DNA of 64,000 nucleotides from Dastarcus helophoroides (Eukaryota; Arthropoda; Insecta; Coleoptera; Bothrideridae): the NCBI GenBank assembly GCA_028583605.1, contig CM053327.1, positions 38,101,626 through 38,165,625 on the forward strand, read 5' to 3'. This document shows positions 48,162-58,290 of this stretch, piece by piece; the stretch's first letter is position 1, and the number at the start of each line of letters is the position of its first letter. A program made the translations under genes and the position numbers. The notes beneath the pieces are model-generated. The model ran no database searches and had not been told where the DNA came from. It worked only from the letters and a program-made list of their open reading frames with translations.

Positions 48162-49918
48162 ATGGTTCATGCATTAGGAAGCATAATCTGCTACTTTATG
48201 ACAATAGTAGCATTTATTCCTTTAATTGAAAACAAACTTATGGCGTTAGAGCGCTCAAAATTTGAGCCAGCGTGTATAAACAAGTTACTAATCGCTACCG
48301 TAGAAGAACGAGAAACGATCGGCTTTATCGTCGAGAATACAGATTCACCGCCGCTACGAATTATTTGGAATGAGAACACATTAACATTTAACGAAGAGTT
48401 AGCGACGCTTCCCAGATCCACTCTAGTGAAACTCTGGTATAACATCACGTTCGTCATCAGCGGTATCCACGGGGATAAACTCCTGGAGGTGTTAGAGCGC
48501 ATTCAGGTCTTCACCATACGTCCATTCGCATATTACAAAATTTTTCTCCTCTTCGACGAAGAATCGGACGTCAGTGGGGCCGTCCGGATACTATGGAAAT
48601 GGGGCTTCTACAACTTCGCCGTCGTGTACTCTAGCTTCGTAAGGACTTGGTCCCGCTACAACGTGGGGAAATGCGCCGAAGATATCAACGATGTAATAGA
48701 CAATGCCTGCGATGGTGAACTCTCCAAGGAGGCACTCTGGCCGAAAGTGACCAAACTGGGATTCTGTTCTGTTAATGCGTTGGTGGTGGACGCGTCGCCT
48801 AACGTTGTTATCGGACCGGAGGGAGCTCCAGGGGTTCGAAATTAGAGTGCTTGAGGCGTTGATGGCCAAGTTTGAATTTAGTATGAACGCGACGAAGAAA
48901 AATTATACTTATTGGGGTTTCATCGATGACCACGAAGGGACAGCCACCGGGAATATTGGATTTATTATATAATAGGTCCGCTGATATAGGCATTGGCAGC
49001 GTGATTAATACGAACGATAGGCGGTTCAATTTGGAGATGCTTCAGCCGTACCACTTGAGGTTTGCTACGTGGTGTGTTCCGATAACAGCTCAAAAAAATA
49101 TCGGCTCACTTGTATCAGCCAAAGTTCTAGCCATACTTCTACTCACCTGTTTAATTTCAATGATCACATTGTATATTTTCAACAGTAACAATCAAAGGTA
49201 TACAAAATCCATGAATTGTTTCGAGGACGTTACGAGACTAGCCACTGCCCAATCAATCGTTGAACCACAAGACGTCATATTTCGTCTTATTTTAATTTTC
49301 TTTATAATCTTTTGGTTTGAAATTCAAACAATCCACAACAGTAAACTGATAAGTGTGCTTACAAGTCCCATTTATTCGGGACAAATTAATAGCTTCGAAG
49401 ACATCTTGGATCATAAATTGAAATTTTTGGCTCCTGGCGCTGTAAAATTTATGATCGAGTACCATCAAGACCTAATGACTACTGAGATGAAAAAGAATAT
49501 GGAAATATGTCACGATTTCTATCAATGCGTCAAGGATATATCAGCGGGGAAGCCGTTTGCTTTGCTATGTCCCTCCGACTACTTAGATCAAAAATACGAT
49601 CATTATTTCGACAGTAAACTTCAAAAATTATCGATTCACTGCTTCAACGGTTACATGATTATGTATCACACCAGTATGACTCTACGGAGAGGTTTCCCTT
49701 TAGCCTCTGACATAAGCGACTCTATTCAAAGATTGACTGATTTCGGACTCATAAGCAAATGGAAATTGGACATGAAAGTGGAACGTCAGGAAATCAGGGA
49801 AACATTCGTCAATTTCAGCCTCCAACATTTACGTTACGTATTCATTACTTACTTTGTTGGTATTTCTCTATCAATTGTTACCTTTATCGTTGAAATTGTC
49901 GCATCAAAATATTTATAA
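48162..49918 (+). pseudogene. Divergent ionotropic receptor E, two frameshifts
   Basis: Single exon of about 585 codons. The N-terminal part (48162-48825) has the leader MVHALGSIICYFMTIVAFIP, then KWGFYNFAVVYSSFVRTWSR and CAEDINDVIDNACDGEL. Near 48830 the frame moves to LQGFEIRVLEALMAKFEFSM and TYWGFIDDHEGTATG (lobe S1). Near 48950 it moves again to LLYNRSADIGIGSVINTNDR. From there it is open to the stop: TWCVP, membrane segment 1 (VLAILLLTCLISMITLYIF), pore region (VIFRLILIFFIIFWFEIQ), SKLISVLTSPIYSGQI, lobe S2, and membrane segment 3 (YVFITYFVGISLSIVTFIVE). Only two one-base shifts disable it, both near G runs, so sequence error or very recent loss are both possible. Confidence 0.85.
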
Positions 49919-50007
49919 AATAAAAATGGTCAGTCCACCATTCGCTCTAACTAACTTTCAACTAAAGTACACAACTGCTCTCCTTTATAACAATCAGGAA
50001 TCATTAA

Positions 50008-50489
50008 CACGATCAGTGGTGGCTCACATTGGGTGATGTTGCTGTACGACCTGACTATTCCAGAACGGCACCAACTGTCAATGTACCAAACATCTCCTGA
50101 TATACTTACCTCATCAGCATAACACTAACTCAACTCATTGAGTGATAAACTCACGCTTAAGTGCTGAAGTAACACAAGTTTGTCTATAAAGAAAAAACAC
50201 ATGACGCACATGGTGTGTCGTTCATGACGCACATGGTGCGTCGTTTATGACGCACATGGTGCGTCGTTTATGACGCACGTTGTGCGTCGTCCATGACGCA
50301 CATGGTCTTTCATGACGCACATGGTCGTTTATGACGCACATGGTCGTTCATGACGCACATGGTCGTTCATGACGCACATGGTCGTTCATGACGCACATGG
50401 TGCGTCGTTCATGACGCACATGGTGCGTCTTTTATGATGCACATAATGCGTCGTTCATGACGCACCGGAGGGGCATCAGCACTGACGTG
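50008..50489. mobile_element. TTAA-flanked MITE carrying a palindromic minisatellite
   Basis: TTAA at 50004-50007 and 50490-50493 flank ends CACGATCAGTGGTG and CAGCACTGACGTG, related to the element at 44686-45001. The interior 50200-50466 is a tandem array of about 12 units. No transposase is encoded, so it must be mobilised in trans if at all. Confidence 0.85.
50200..50466. repeat. 23-bp palindromic minisatellite
   Basis: About 12 units, most of about 23 bases, each built around GACGCACATGGTGCGTC (7-base arms, ATG centre). Several central units are shortened to ATGACGCACATGGTCGTTC, losing one arm. Confidence 0.9.
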
Positions 50490-50745
50490 TTAATTTCTTA
50501 TGTTTAATGTTTTTTTAAAGAATTTCCGAGAATTCGATTTTATCAAAAAGCAAACATGAAATAACTAAACCTTTCTAATAGGCACAATAATGAAATATCA
50601 ATTTACACTGGTCTACTTAATTCTAGCTTCCATGTTTACCAATTAGTGAGCTCGTTGTTTAACTTTATGAAATTATGTCACGTTTACCTACCATCTAGTT
50701 ATAAAGCTGGCTCATTATTAGGGGTTTTCCCAAGTACTTTAAAAA

Positions 50746-51919
50746 ATGTTCCATCTTTCAAACCTTTTCCTCTTTTATTCGCTATTAAATACAACTCTAA
50801 CTTACAATGAAACGCTTTTTAATCTAACAACAACTTACGGTTTCCGCTTCAAATATATAAGATTCCTCATCGGCCTCGTCAAAGATTACAAAATTCTCTT
50901 CTACATACAAAACTCTATGCGCTACACCACCGAATTATTCATGAAAGACTACTACATCAACTACAGGAATAATCTAGGCGAAGTCGACGAGATCATGGTG
51001 TACAACCACGACACGACTAAAACGGTTTTGCGAAGGCCACCCGGCTCCAACTACTGCAATATCATCTTCCTCAAGAACCCCGCCAAATTCTCCAAATATT
51101 TGGCGACGCCCTCTAACGTTAAAGGAACGGATTTGATGATTTTCATGCTGGACGATGAAGGACTGTACCATAACCAATCGAAATTCTGGCGGATCCGTCA
51201 CATCGAGCGCGCTGGTCGCGTCATCTTGGTCAATTTTCGCCGGTGACGTAATCAAAACGTACAAGATTTGTTATTACTGCGGGGAGATGTCAAAAGTACC
51301 GACACTGCTACACACCGTCGACTCTATGGACTTCAACGTAAGCGTGAGAGATTTGGATCCTAAGAGTAACTTCTTGGACTTCTTTGGTCATCGGTTGCGA
51401 GTAGCCTTCGTTAATTACTTCCCCTATTTTTTCTGCTTTGATAACGCGACCTACGTAAGTGTGGTAAATTTCACCTCGTTTGAAACAAGTCACGATATAA
51501 TTTTAGCCCCAAAAACTGTCAAGATACTCAAGGAAGCGAATACAAGCTGCTACAGTCAATCAGTAAATCCCTTAACTTCCGATATGAGCTCGTAGGTGGG
51601 AATGGGTCGGACGTTTCCTATGGAGGGATTAGTTAGGGATCTTGCGATGGAGAAATTCGATATTTTCCTGGGGGGAGTCCAGGTTACGGCCGAGAGGGCC
51701 AGCATGTTGCCGTTTTTCAACGTGCATTCGGACCATTTCGTCCTCGTGCTAGTAAACAAGCCCATAACGAACGATCGCTTTTTTATTTTCTTGGCAGCTT
51801 ACACGTTCCAAATGTGGGCGCTAATAGGAACAAGTTTGCTGGCCATATCGGGCGTCCTCTGCGCATTTAAGAAGTTTTGCTGCAGGAAGAAGAGGGTCAC
51901 CTACTGCGACTGCTTTGCG
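50746..51919 (+). pseudogene. IR B: exon 1 only of the A/C subfamily, frameshifted
   Basis: Leader MFHLSNLFLFYSLLNTTLTY, then LRRPPGSNYCNIIFLKNPAK and ATPSNVKGTDLMIFMLDDEG, parallel to IR A. Near 51240 the frame shifts (VNFRR to VIKTYKICYYCGEM). Near 51540 and 51635 it shifts out and back around SKSLNFRYELVGG. The end has DIFLGGVQVTAERASMLPFF (lobe S1 with the conserved arginine) and membrane segment 1, closing with donor GTAAGT after GCG at 51919 (phase 0, as in A). Exons 2-4 are not found; a LINE and MITEs follow. The S1 arginine suggests an ancestor able to bind an amino-acid-like ligand. Confidence 0.85.
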
Positions 51920-52149
51920 GTAAGTGTGTACCGAAAAGGTATGACAGTTTTGGTCTCGTGTGTAAATTTTTGACAATTCTCATAGATTATCTCATTGCAA
52001 GTAATTCCTACATAGATAGCTTAGGTTAAACAAATGAGGGCGATTGTTTTGAATAGATATTGCTATGCAAGACGTAATATAAAGTCACCTCAGTAGTTGT
52101 GATCTTTGTGACTTTAGTTGCATCGAATATAAAGTGATTGTAACTGGCA

Positions 52150-54480
52150 TTTTAAGTTGAGATTCTGGATTTGAGGTGGGTTGCCTAGAATTTAGGCCAG
52201 CACTTAGGCCGCCCTTTCCGGGGCCATTGTGCTGTCCCTATGATTGAGGCGTCCTTAGTAATTCATTCAGTCACCCAACCTTGTTGAGAAACTAATGAAC
52301 GCCCTTTGGATGCATGCACCTCCCTCAAACTGGCCACACTAGACCAGAGGTCCCCCAGCATGAATCCTCTTTTTGATGCTAGTGCCGGGCACTGACACAT
52401 CACGTGCTCGACACTATCATCTTCTTCTAAACACCCTCCTGCAGCTAGGGTCGTTTACAATTTTCAGTCTTCGAAGATGTTTGTTTAATCAGCAGCAACC
52501 AGTCCAAATCCTTACAAGTTTCCTGAGGTTGTTTCTTGAAAGTTGTAGACATAGCTTAGCCCTTTCCCTGCATGGCATTCTAATGAATGCGTGCATCTGT
52601 CGGGATGTTGTTATTGACGCCCATTCCCAAATCCTTACAAGTTTCCTGAGGTTGTTTCTCGAAAGTTGTATACCTAGCTTTGCCCTTTCCCTGCATGGCA
52701 TCTAATAAATGCGTGCGTCTGTCGGGATGTTGTTATTGACGCCCATTCCCAAATCCTTACAAGTTTCCTGAGGTTGTTTCTTGAAAGTTGTAGATATAGC
52801 TTTGCCCTTTCCCTGTATGGCATTCTAATGAATGCGTGCGTCTGTCGGGATGTTATTATTGACGCCCATTCCCAAATCATTACAAGGTTGTTTCTTGAAA
52901 GTTGTAGACATCGCTTTTCCCTTTCCCTGTATGGCATTCTAATGAATGCGTGCGTCTGTCGGGATGTTGTTATTGACGTCCATTGGGCTTTGTACTTACG
53001 ATGGACTTCTTCGTCAAGTAGGGATCTTACGGTTGATCTGGCCAGAAGAAGGGTTGGTTCAGGTCCAAGGAATATCCTCTGTGAACCCCTCTTGCGAGTT
53101 TATCAGCACGTTCGTTTCTCTCTTTTCCAGAACTGTCCCTTGAACCATATTAAATTAACTGAATTCCCATGGGATAGACGTTCTAAAGCTGTAATGTTCA
53201 GTTGCGACATTTGCTCGGCTCTATATAAAATATCCAACATCTCCATCTCCCAACATACCCAACAATCTTGAAAGATTGTTGAGTATTTATCTAATTTATT
53301 AATACTTACGTTTAGGTTTAGGTTTTTCTAAAAATATTCCTGTTCCCGTGCCCGTATTTGTTTTCGATCCATCCATGTATATACTTACGTCTGGTATCCT
53401 TGCCTGTAGTTCATCCATTTTTATATGGTAGAATTTTGTGAAGTTAGACTTCACTGGTAGATAGTCCATCGGAGTAGCCAGAATGGGCGCCTTTTGGGGC
53501 GCGTCCTTTATTATACGCCAGTGGCCCACCATTTTACCTGCCGTGTTCCACATTCCTCCAGCGAAGAACCGAAGCCTGTGCCGCTTCCTCAAAAGATATA
53601 TCGAGTGGTGACAGACTTCCATAGCTGCTCTTGGAATAGATTTCATTGCTCCTATCACGGCCAGATACGCTAGTCTCTGGATGTAATTTAGCTTTTGTTT
53701 TATAGTGGTGCACTTTGTCTTTGGCCACCAAACTATAACTCTGTAGCTTACAATTGGTCTGATGACTGCCGTGTATAGCCAAAAGGGCACCTTAGGGGAT
53801 AACTTCCCAAGACCTTTCGATGGACCCATAGCATTTCCAGAAGATCTTGTAGAATTTATTTAAATTATTTTCAATGTGGCACTTCCAGCTCAGTTTGCTC
53901 TCAAATTTAATAGCAAGGTATTTCACTCGATTTGACAAACTATGAGTTTGGGAAATTTTAGTCGTGCCAATTTCCACTTATTTGTAAAAAGAACCATTTT
54001 CGTCTATGCAGAGTTTACTGCTAGGGAATGTTCCTTAATCGGTTTCTCGACTATATTCGGGGCATCTTGCTCAAGCAGTACTCCTTCGTGCTTACCTCTA
54101 AGCAGAATGGTTATATCACCTGAATAGCCAATTGTCTGAAGACCCCGGCCGTTGAGTCGTTGAGTTTTCGAATAAGGTCGTCCACTAAGATTAGCCACAT
54201 AAGGGGGATAATACACCCCCTTGCAGAAATCCCTTACTTACGATTCCTGCAGTGATTTCCTGGATGCTGGGCAAGTGTTGAACGAGCTTACTAGGGTTAC
54301 TTGTAACCGTCATATATGCACGTTCCCCCCAGGCGGCTGACCATAGTCAGGAGGATGCAGAGGCATCCGCTCAATCAGTAGTGGCCATCCACGACCTGTA
54401 ATACGGCAGAAACCGACTGGAGTCGCTTGAACTCGGCGAGGGCACGATTTATCAGCGTAACTGATAGCCTCCGTAAGTGT
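52150..54480 (-). mobile_element. Degraded LINE with reverse transcriptase and RNase H
   Basis: Read on the - strand: reverse transcriptase parts near 54216-54004 (LILVDDL; GYSGDITILLRG, a decayed YADD box); PIVSYRVIVWWPKTKCTTIK and RLAYLAVIGAMKSIPRAAME (53750-53620); an RNase H start VSIYMDGSKTNTGTGTG near 53375; NERADKLA near 53090-53115; and a C-terminal VEHVMCQCPAL knuckle at 52385-52415. This order fits R1/I/Jockey-group LINEs with RNase H. Frames are broken in many places and a 123-bp minisatellite lies inside, so it is inactive. Confidence 0.8.
52504..52990. repeat. 123-bp minisatellite inside the LINE
   Basis: CAAATCC anchors at 52504, 52628, 52750 and 52873 give units of 122-124 bases, about four copies. 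Each unit contains TTTCCTGAGGTTGTTTCT, GGCATTCTAATGAATGCGTG and GTCGGGATGTTGTTATTGAC. The last copy lacks a short internal piece. It lies between the RNase H and C-terminal knuckle of the LINE, so it may be an in-place expansion of coding sequence. Confidence 0.9.
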
Positions 54481-54513
54481 ATCGTCTTAGTTGGACCATG
54501 CTATATGCAGTAA

Positions 54514-54699
54514 GGCCGTTTTTAGAGTCACGCGGGTAGCACCCATCACCCGCGCGCGGGTAGGTAGGATACATTTGTTTGCAGCAAGTTATTTAGAATG
54601 GAACGGGTGGTCGCACGCGGGTGCGTCGCTGCAAACAAATGTATCCTACTTACCCGCGTGCGGGTGACGGGTGCTACCCGCGGGACTCTAAAAACGGCC
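54514..54699. mobile_element. 186-bp MITE, TAA target duplication, copy 1
   Basis: The ends GGCCGTTTTTAGAGTC and GACTCTAAAAACGGCC are perfect inverted repeats, flanked by TAA at 54511-54513 and 54700-54702. The interior is also largely palindromic (GCAAACAAATGTATCCTAC and its complement). A 3-base TAA duplication fits the PIF/Harbinger superfamily. No coding capacity. Confidence 0.88.
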
Positions 54700-54702
54700 T
54701 AA

Positions 54703-54838
54703 GCGCGGGTGCAAAAGACACCCGCGACGAGTGACGCACCCGCGTGCGGTCACCCGTTCCAGTCTGAATAACTTGCTGCAAACAAATGTATCCTACCTAC
54801 CCGCGCGCGGATGACAGGTGCTACCCGCGTGAAGGCGG
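54703..54838. mobile_element. Partial MITE copy
   Basis: Related GC-rich sequence (CACCCGCGTGCGGTCACCC, TGCAAACAAATGTATCCTAC, GGTGCTACCCGCGTGA) without a left terminal repeat. It looks like the right half of a third element of the same family. Confidence 0.65.
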
Positions 54839-54841
54839 TAA

Positions 54842-55027
54842 GGCCGTTTTTAGAGTCACGCGGGTAGCACCCGCCAACCGCGCGCGGGTAGGTAGGATAC
54901 ATTTGTTTGCAGCAAGTTATTTAGAATGGAAAGGGTGGCCGCACGCGGGTGCGTCGCTGCAAACAAATGTATCCTACCTACCCGCGCGTGGAGGACGGGT
55001 GCCACCCACGTGACTCTAAAAACGGCC
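54842..55027. mobile_element. 186-bp MITE, TAA target duplication, copy 2
   Basis: Same family and exactly the same length as 54514-54699. TAA lies at 54839-54841 and 55028-55030 beside the inverted repeats. The two copies are very similar, consistent with recent activity. Confidence 0.88.
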
Positions 55028-55030
55028 TAA

Positions 55031-55478
55031 AGGCGGATGAGTACGTAAAACAGAAGACGATGTATAGTCTCCCTCTGTAACTTGCATCGCTCGCCACTCG
55101 AATATACGGATTATAAGTTTGGAATTTTAACTTATTTATCATGTGACTTATTGGTGTCTAGTTATTTACATAAAGCAAATAACCTTCCACAGCTATCGTT
55201 CCATTTTCACACTGGAATATTACGCAAACTAAAAATAATTAATCTTAGGAATTAAAACGGAATATATTTAAAAAGAAACTAGTTTCCCAAATACATTTTT
55301 ACACCAATTGAGTGACACTTTATCGCTTAGTTATAACGTAAGATTATATAAAAAATCGTTTTACTTCTACAAAAACAAATCCATTACTCTAATGGAACTA
55401 ATATCGTACGTAAAAATAGTTTTTGCGTCACTTTATCATATCAAAGCCAAGACGTTTATACTCTAATTAGTCACAAGC
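55031..55478 (+). other. Upstream region of IR A
   Basis: AT-rich sequence. TATACTCTAA about 20 bases before the start codon is a weak TATA-like candidate only. Confidence 0.3.
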
Positions 55479-56624
55479 ATGCATCTCCTGATCATTCTTC
55501 TCTGTTGCGTTTCAATTAAGTCCCAAAAATATCCAGCCATCGAAGCCATGATGGCGAACACTTACGACAAAAGCAACCTAACTTTGTTTCTGAAATTTAT
55601 CAATCGGTTCCGCGGTAATCTACTAGCAATCCACACCGACGACGTCCTTTTCGCAAACCTCAACTCGTACCTTCAACTATCCTACAACAATTACAAACAG
55701 CTCAACAGCAGCAAAGATCTTCCTGTGATCTACAACCACGCCCATATCAGAGGCAAACTCCAAAGGCCTCACTCCACAATAATAGTCAATATCGTCCGCC
55801 TGCAGAATCTGGAATCGTTCTCCAGGTACATTCAAGATCCGAATAATCTGAAGGGTTCTGATACAGTGGTGATCGTCCTCAGTGTTGATGAGGTTAAAAA
55901 AAAGAGCGCGCTATGGGAGATCCCCAATTTGGATAGAGCGGGAAAAATTTTCATCGTTAACATCAGGCGGTCCGGCACCGAGGTTTACAGCTTGTGTTAC
56001 TTCTGCGGGCTCTTCTCCGGAAAACTCCGACGCAAATGTTCGCTCGCCTACGACCACCGATCCAAATGCTCCTTCGATGTAACGTCCACGGATTTTACGG
56101 ATTTCCACCGCGAGAATCTCAACGTCATCTATCTCGATTACTTCCCCTACGCTTACTGCTTTCGAAAGAAGAATATAACGTTGTTCAATACTCCTTTCGG
56201 GGTGTGCGTAACAAGGGGAAACATGACGCGTAGAGGTGGTGGATCGGAGATCCAACTACTCGATGTTATGGCTAAGAAACTGAATTTCGTTTACGAGCTG
56301 TATTCGCCGTACGGGAAGTTTTCGAGGACGGAACTGTTGGAGAAGTTTCTGACAACTGGCTTCTTCAGTATCGCGGTGGGTGGTATCTCGCTTACGGCAA
56401 AAAGGGTTGCCAGATTTCCCTTCCTGAATTTGCAAATGACCGAAAGAATCGTACTTTTATACGAACCGTACCCTCGATGGGAAGAAGAGTATTTTATGCA
56501 TACGAAGACTTTCACTGAAGGCGTATGGGTGGTTTTTAGCATTTCGGACTTATTGGTTGTTGTGGCTTTCTATGCTTTTGGTAGATACTTTCGAAAATGT
56601 GTTACATTCCTTAGGTCATTTGAG
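55479..56624 (+). CDS. Ionotropic receptor A, exon 1 (leader, N-terminal domain, S1, M1)
   Basis: Starts with ATG and a signal peptide MHLLIILLCCVSIKS. It is open for 382 codons. N-terminal region with IVNIVRLQNLESFSRYIQDP, NLKGSDTVVIVLSVDE and EVYSLCYFCGLFSGK; lobe S1 with DYFPYAYCFRKKNITLF, EIQLLDVMAKKLNFVYELYS and IAVGGISLTAKRVARFPFLN (the arginine matches the conserved S1 ligand-binding position); then membrane segment 1 (VWVVFSISDLLVVVAFYAFG). IRs are chemosensory cation channels in sensory neuron membranes; divergent IRs are often gustatory. The exon ends with GAG followed by GCAAGT, a GC-type donor at the position where paralogues B and C have GTAAGT. With the other three exons it gives 635 residues, a normal IR length. 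Confidence 0.9.
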
Positions 56625-57069
56625 GCAAGTATTTAGCAACTTTTTTGTAGACGTGTAATTGCTGAAAAGTTCAGGAGCTCCTAGATTTCTCCATTGCGTT
56701 AAAAAATGTCACTACTGTCGCTGTTTATGTTTAAAGTAGATACTTCTGATATCTCTGAAACTGTAAGCGTTGCTCTTTTGCAGATTAAGTTTCCTAAAGA
56801 TGCGTTTTTACTAGACATTCTCTGACATAATATATATTTTCTTTCTGACGTAAGTCTCAACGAGAAGCTGTCTCCTCCCAACTGTGTGGATAAGTTTCGG
56901 ATAGCTTCTCTCAGGATAGTTGACACTTGTGTCGAAGAGAAATGTACGGAATAAAGTGTCTAGTCTAAACGCATCTTCAGGATAATTGACGCTTGTGTCA
57001 AAGAGGAACGTACGGAATAATGTGTCTCATCTAAGCGCACCCCAAGTCCCAACCTATCTTCGGTTTTAG

Positions 57070-57362
57070 GTATTCTTTCGCATATTACTGGAGCAACCGA
57101 TAGCTTTTAAACACGTGATACACTTTCCTGTTAAGACAAGCATCTTCCTTCTTTTGCTGTCGTGGTGGTTGGCCCTAATACAATTGAACGTTGGCTACAA
57201 ATCGAAATTAGCGTCGATTATGATTAATCCACCGGTAAAGAAATACAGCAGCGTCTTCGAACTCGTCGAAGACGGATACGAGATAGTATTCGACAAACTG
57301 GGATTGGCCGATTACAACTCTTTCTTTAACGACAGCGACGATTACATCAAGAGAATCAAAAG
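57070..57362 (+). CDS. Ionotropic receptor A, exon 2 (pore region, start of S2)
   Basis: The acceptor GGTTTTAG ends at 57069, and the donor GTAAGC starts at 57363. It enters in phase 0 and leaves in phase 2. It encodes VFFRILLEQPIAFKHVIHFP, SIFLLLLSWWLALIQLNVGY (hydrophobic, pore-proximal) and KSKLASIMINPPVKKYSSVF, then VEDGYEIVFDKLGLADYN. The arrangement matches IR C exon 2. Confidence 0.9.
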
Positions 57363-57412
57363 GTAAGCTCTTTCTTGATGTGCGTCAGGTTTTTATGATG
57401 TGACACTTTTAG

Positions 57413-57660
57413 ATATTTCGTAGAGAAAACTGACCTTTGCGAGGCCATGGATTACGGGTTTAAACACAAAGCGGCTATCATGGGGGAATACTCGATGATT
57501 TACTACCACTCGCAGCTCCAATGCAGGTGGCGGCAAGACATGCTGGCCAACGTCAAAGTTGCCGGATCGTCGTTGAGCCGTTCGGCGCACGGGTGGTTCT
57601 TTAAAGTTGGCACACCCTTCGCCGACGTCATCTCCGATGAAGCCGCCAAAATTATAAGGG
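57413..57660 (+). CDS. Ionotropic receptor A, exon 3 (S2 lobe)
   Basis: The acceptor ACTTTTAG ends at 57412; the donor GTACTA starts at 57661. Phases are 2 in and 1 out; length 248 nt, identical to IR C exon 3. It encodes FVEKTDLCEAMDYGFKHKAA, IMGEYSMIYYHSQLQCRW and HGWFFKVGTPFADVISDEAA. The donor GTACTA is weak but supported by phase and by the paralogue. Confidence 0.9.
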
Positions 57661-57712
57661 GTACTAATTTAGGATTATTTTAGTTAAGCAGATTAATGCT
57701 TTTTCGTTGCAG

Positions 57713-57933
57713 TCGGATTATACGAAAAATGGATCAGGGAATTGTTGCATAGAAGAATGCTTTTTCTGACTTCGAACAGATTGATCAACATCCGCACCAA
57801 AAAAGTCGATGAGGTCGAACTTGATTTATATATCTCCCATTTTACTCTCTACGCTATTGGGATTTCGTTCTCGCTAGTCGTCTTTATATTAGAGATGGTT
57901 GTATATCGGTACAAATTAATTAAATGTAATTAA
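57713..57933 (+). CDS. Ionotropic receptor A, exon 4 (M3 and C-terminus)
   Basis: The acceptor GTTGCAG ends at 57712, with a stop TAA at 57931-57933. It encodes GLYEKWIRELLHRRMLFLTS, then membrane segment 3 (FTLYAIGISFSLVVFILEMV) and a short tail VYRYKLIKCN. The intron before it is only 52 nt. Confidence 0.9.
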
Positions 57934-58077
57934 ATTGTTCACTTTCATTGCAATATCGGAGCGACCGAGCTTCGTGCGATTGTTTTTTGCTTTTGTTTTG
58001 CAATTTTTACCTATTAATTTAGATTTTTCGCATTAATTTTACGTTTAAAGCTTTTTTACGCTGGCTTTCGAGATACA
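57934..58077 (+). other. 3' flank of IR A
   Basis: Short AT-rich non-coding stretch; no canonical AATAAA seen close to the stop codon. Confidence 0.35.
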
Positions 58078-58290
58078 TGACCATGTCAGCACCATCTCGG
58101 TACCAGTATCCTTACAACCACTTCAAAAAAACGAAGACAGCCGTTTCCGAAATACATGACGTAAGACGTCAACGCCATCTCTGTACCAGTATCCTAAAAT
58201 CCAATGAAAGAGAGGGAGGAGATCCTGCATAGTCGAGATACACGACGTAAGACGTCAGCACTATCTCTATACCACTATATTAACATCCAA
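58078..58290. repeat. Tandem repeat of about 70-80 bp, three copies
   Basis: Each unit carries GAGATACATGAC or a close variant, GACGTCAGCACC-type sequence, ATCTCTGTACCAGTAT and ATCCAATG. The middle and last units share ACGTAAGACGTCA. Confidence 0.75.

Noticed and set aside
52373..53271. Several 65-165-codon ORFs on both strands with repeated text
   Set aside because: Generated by the 123-bp minisatellite and the decayed LINE.
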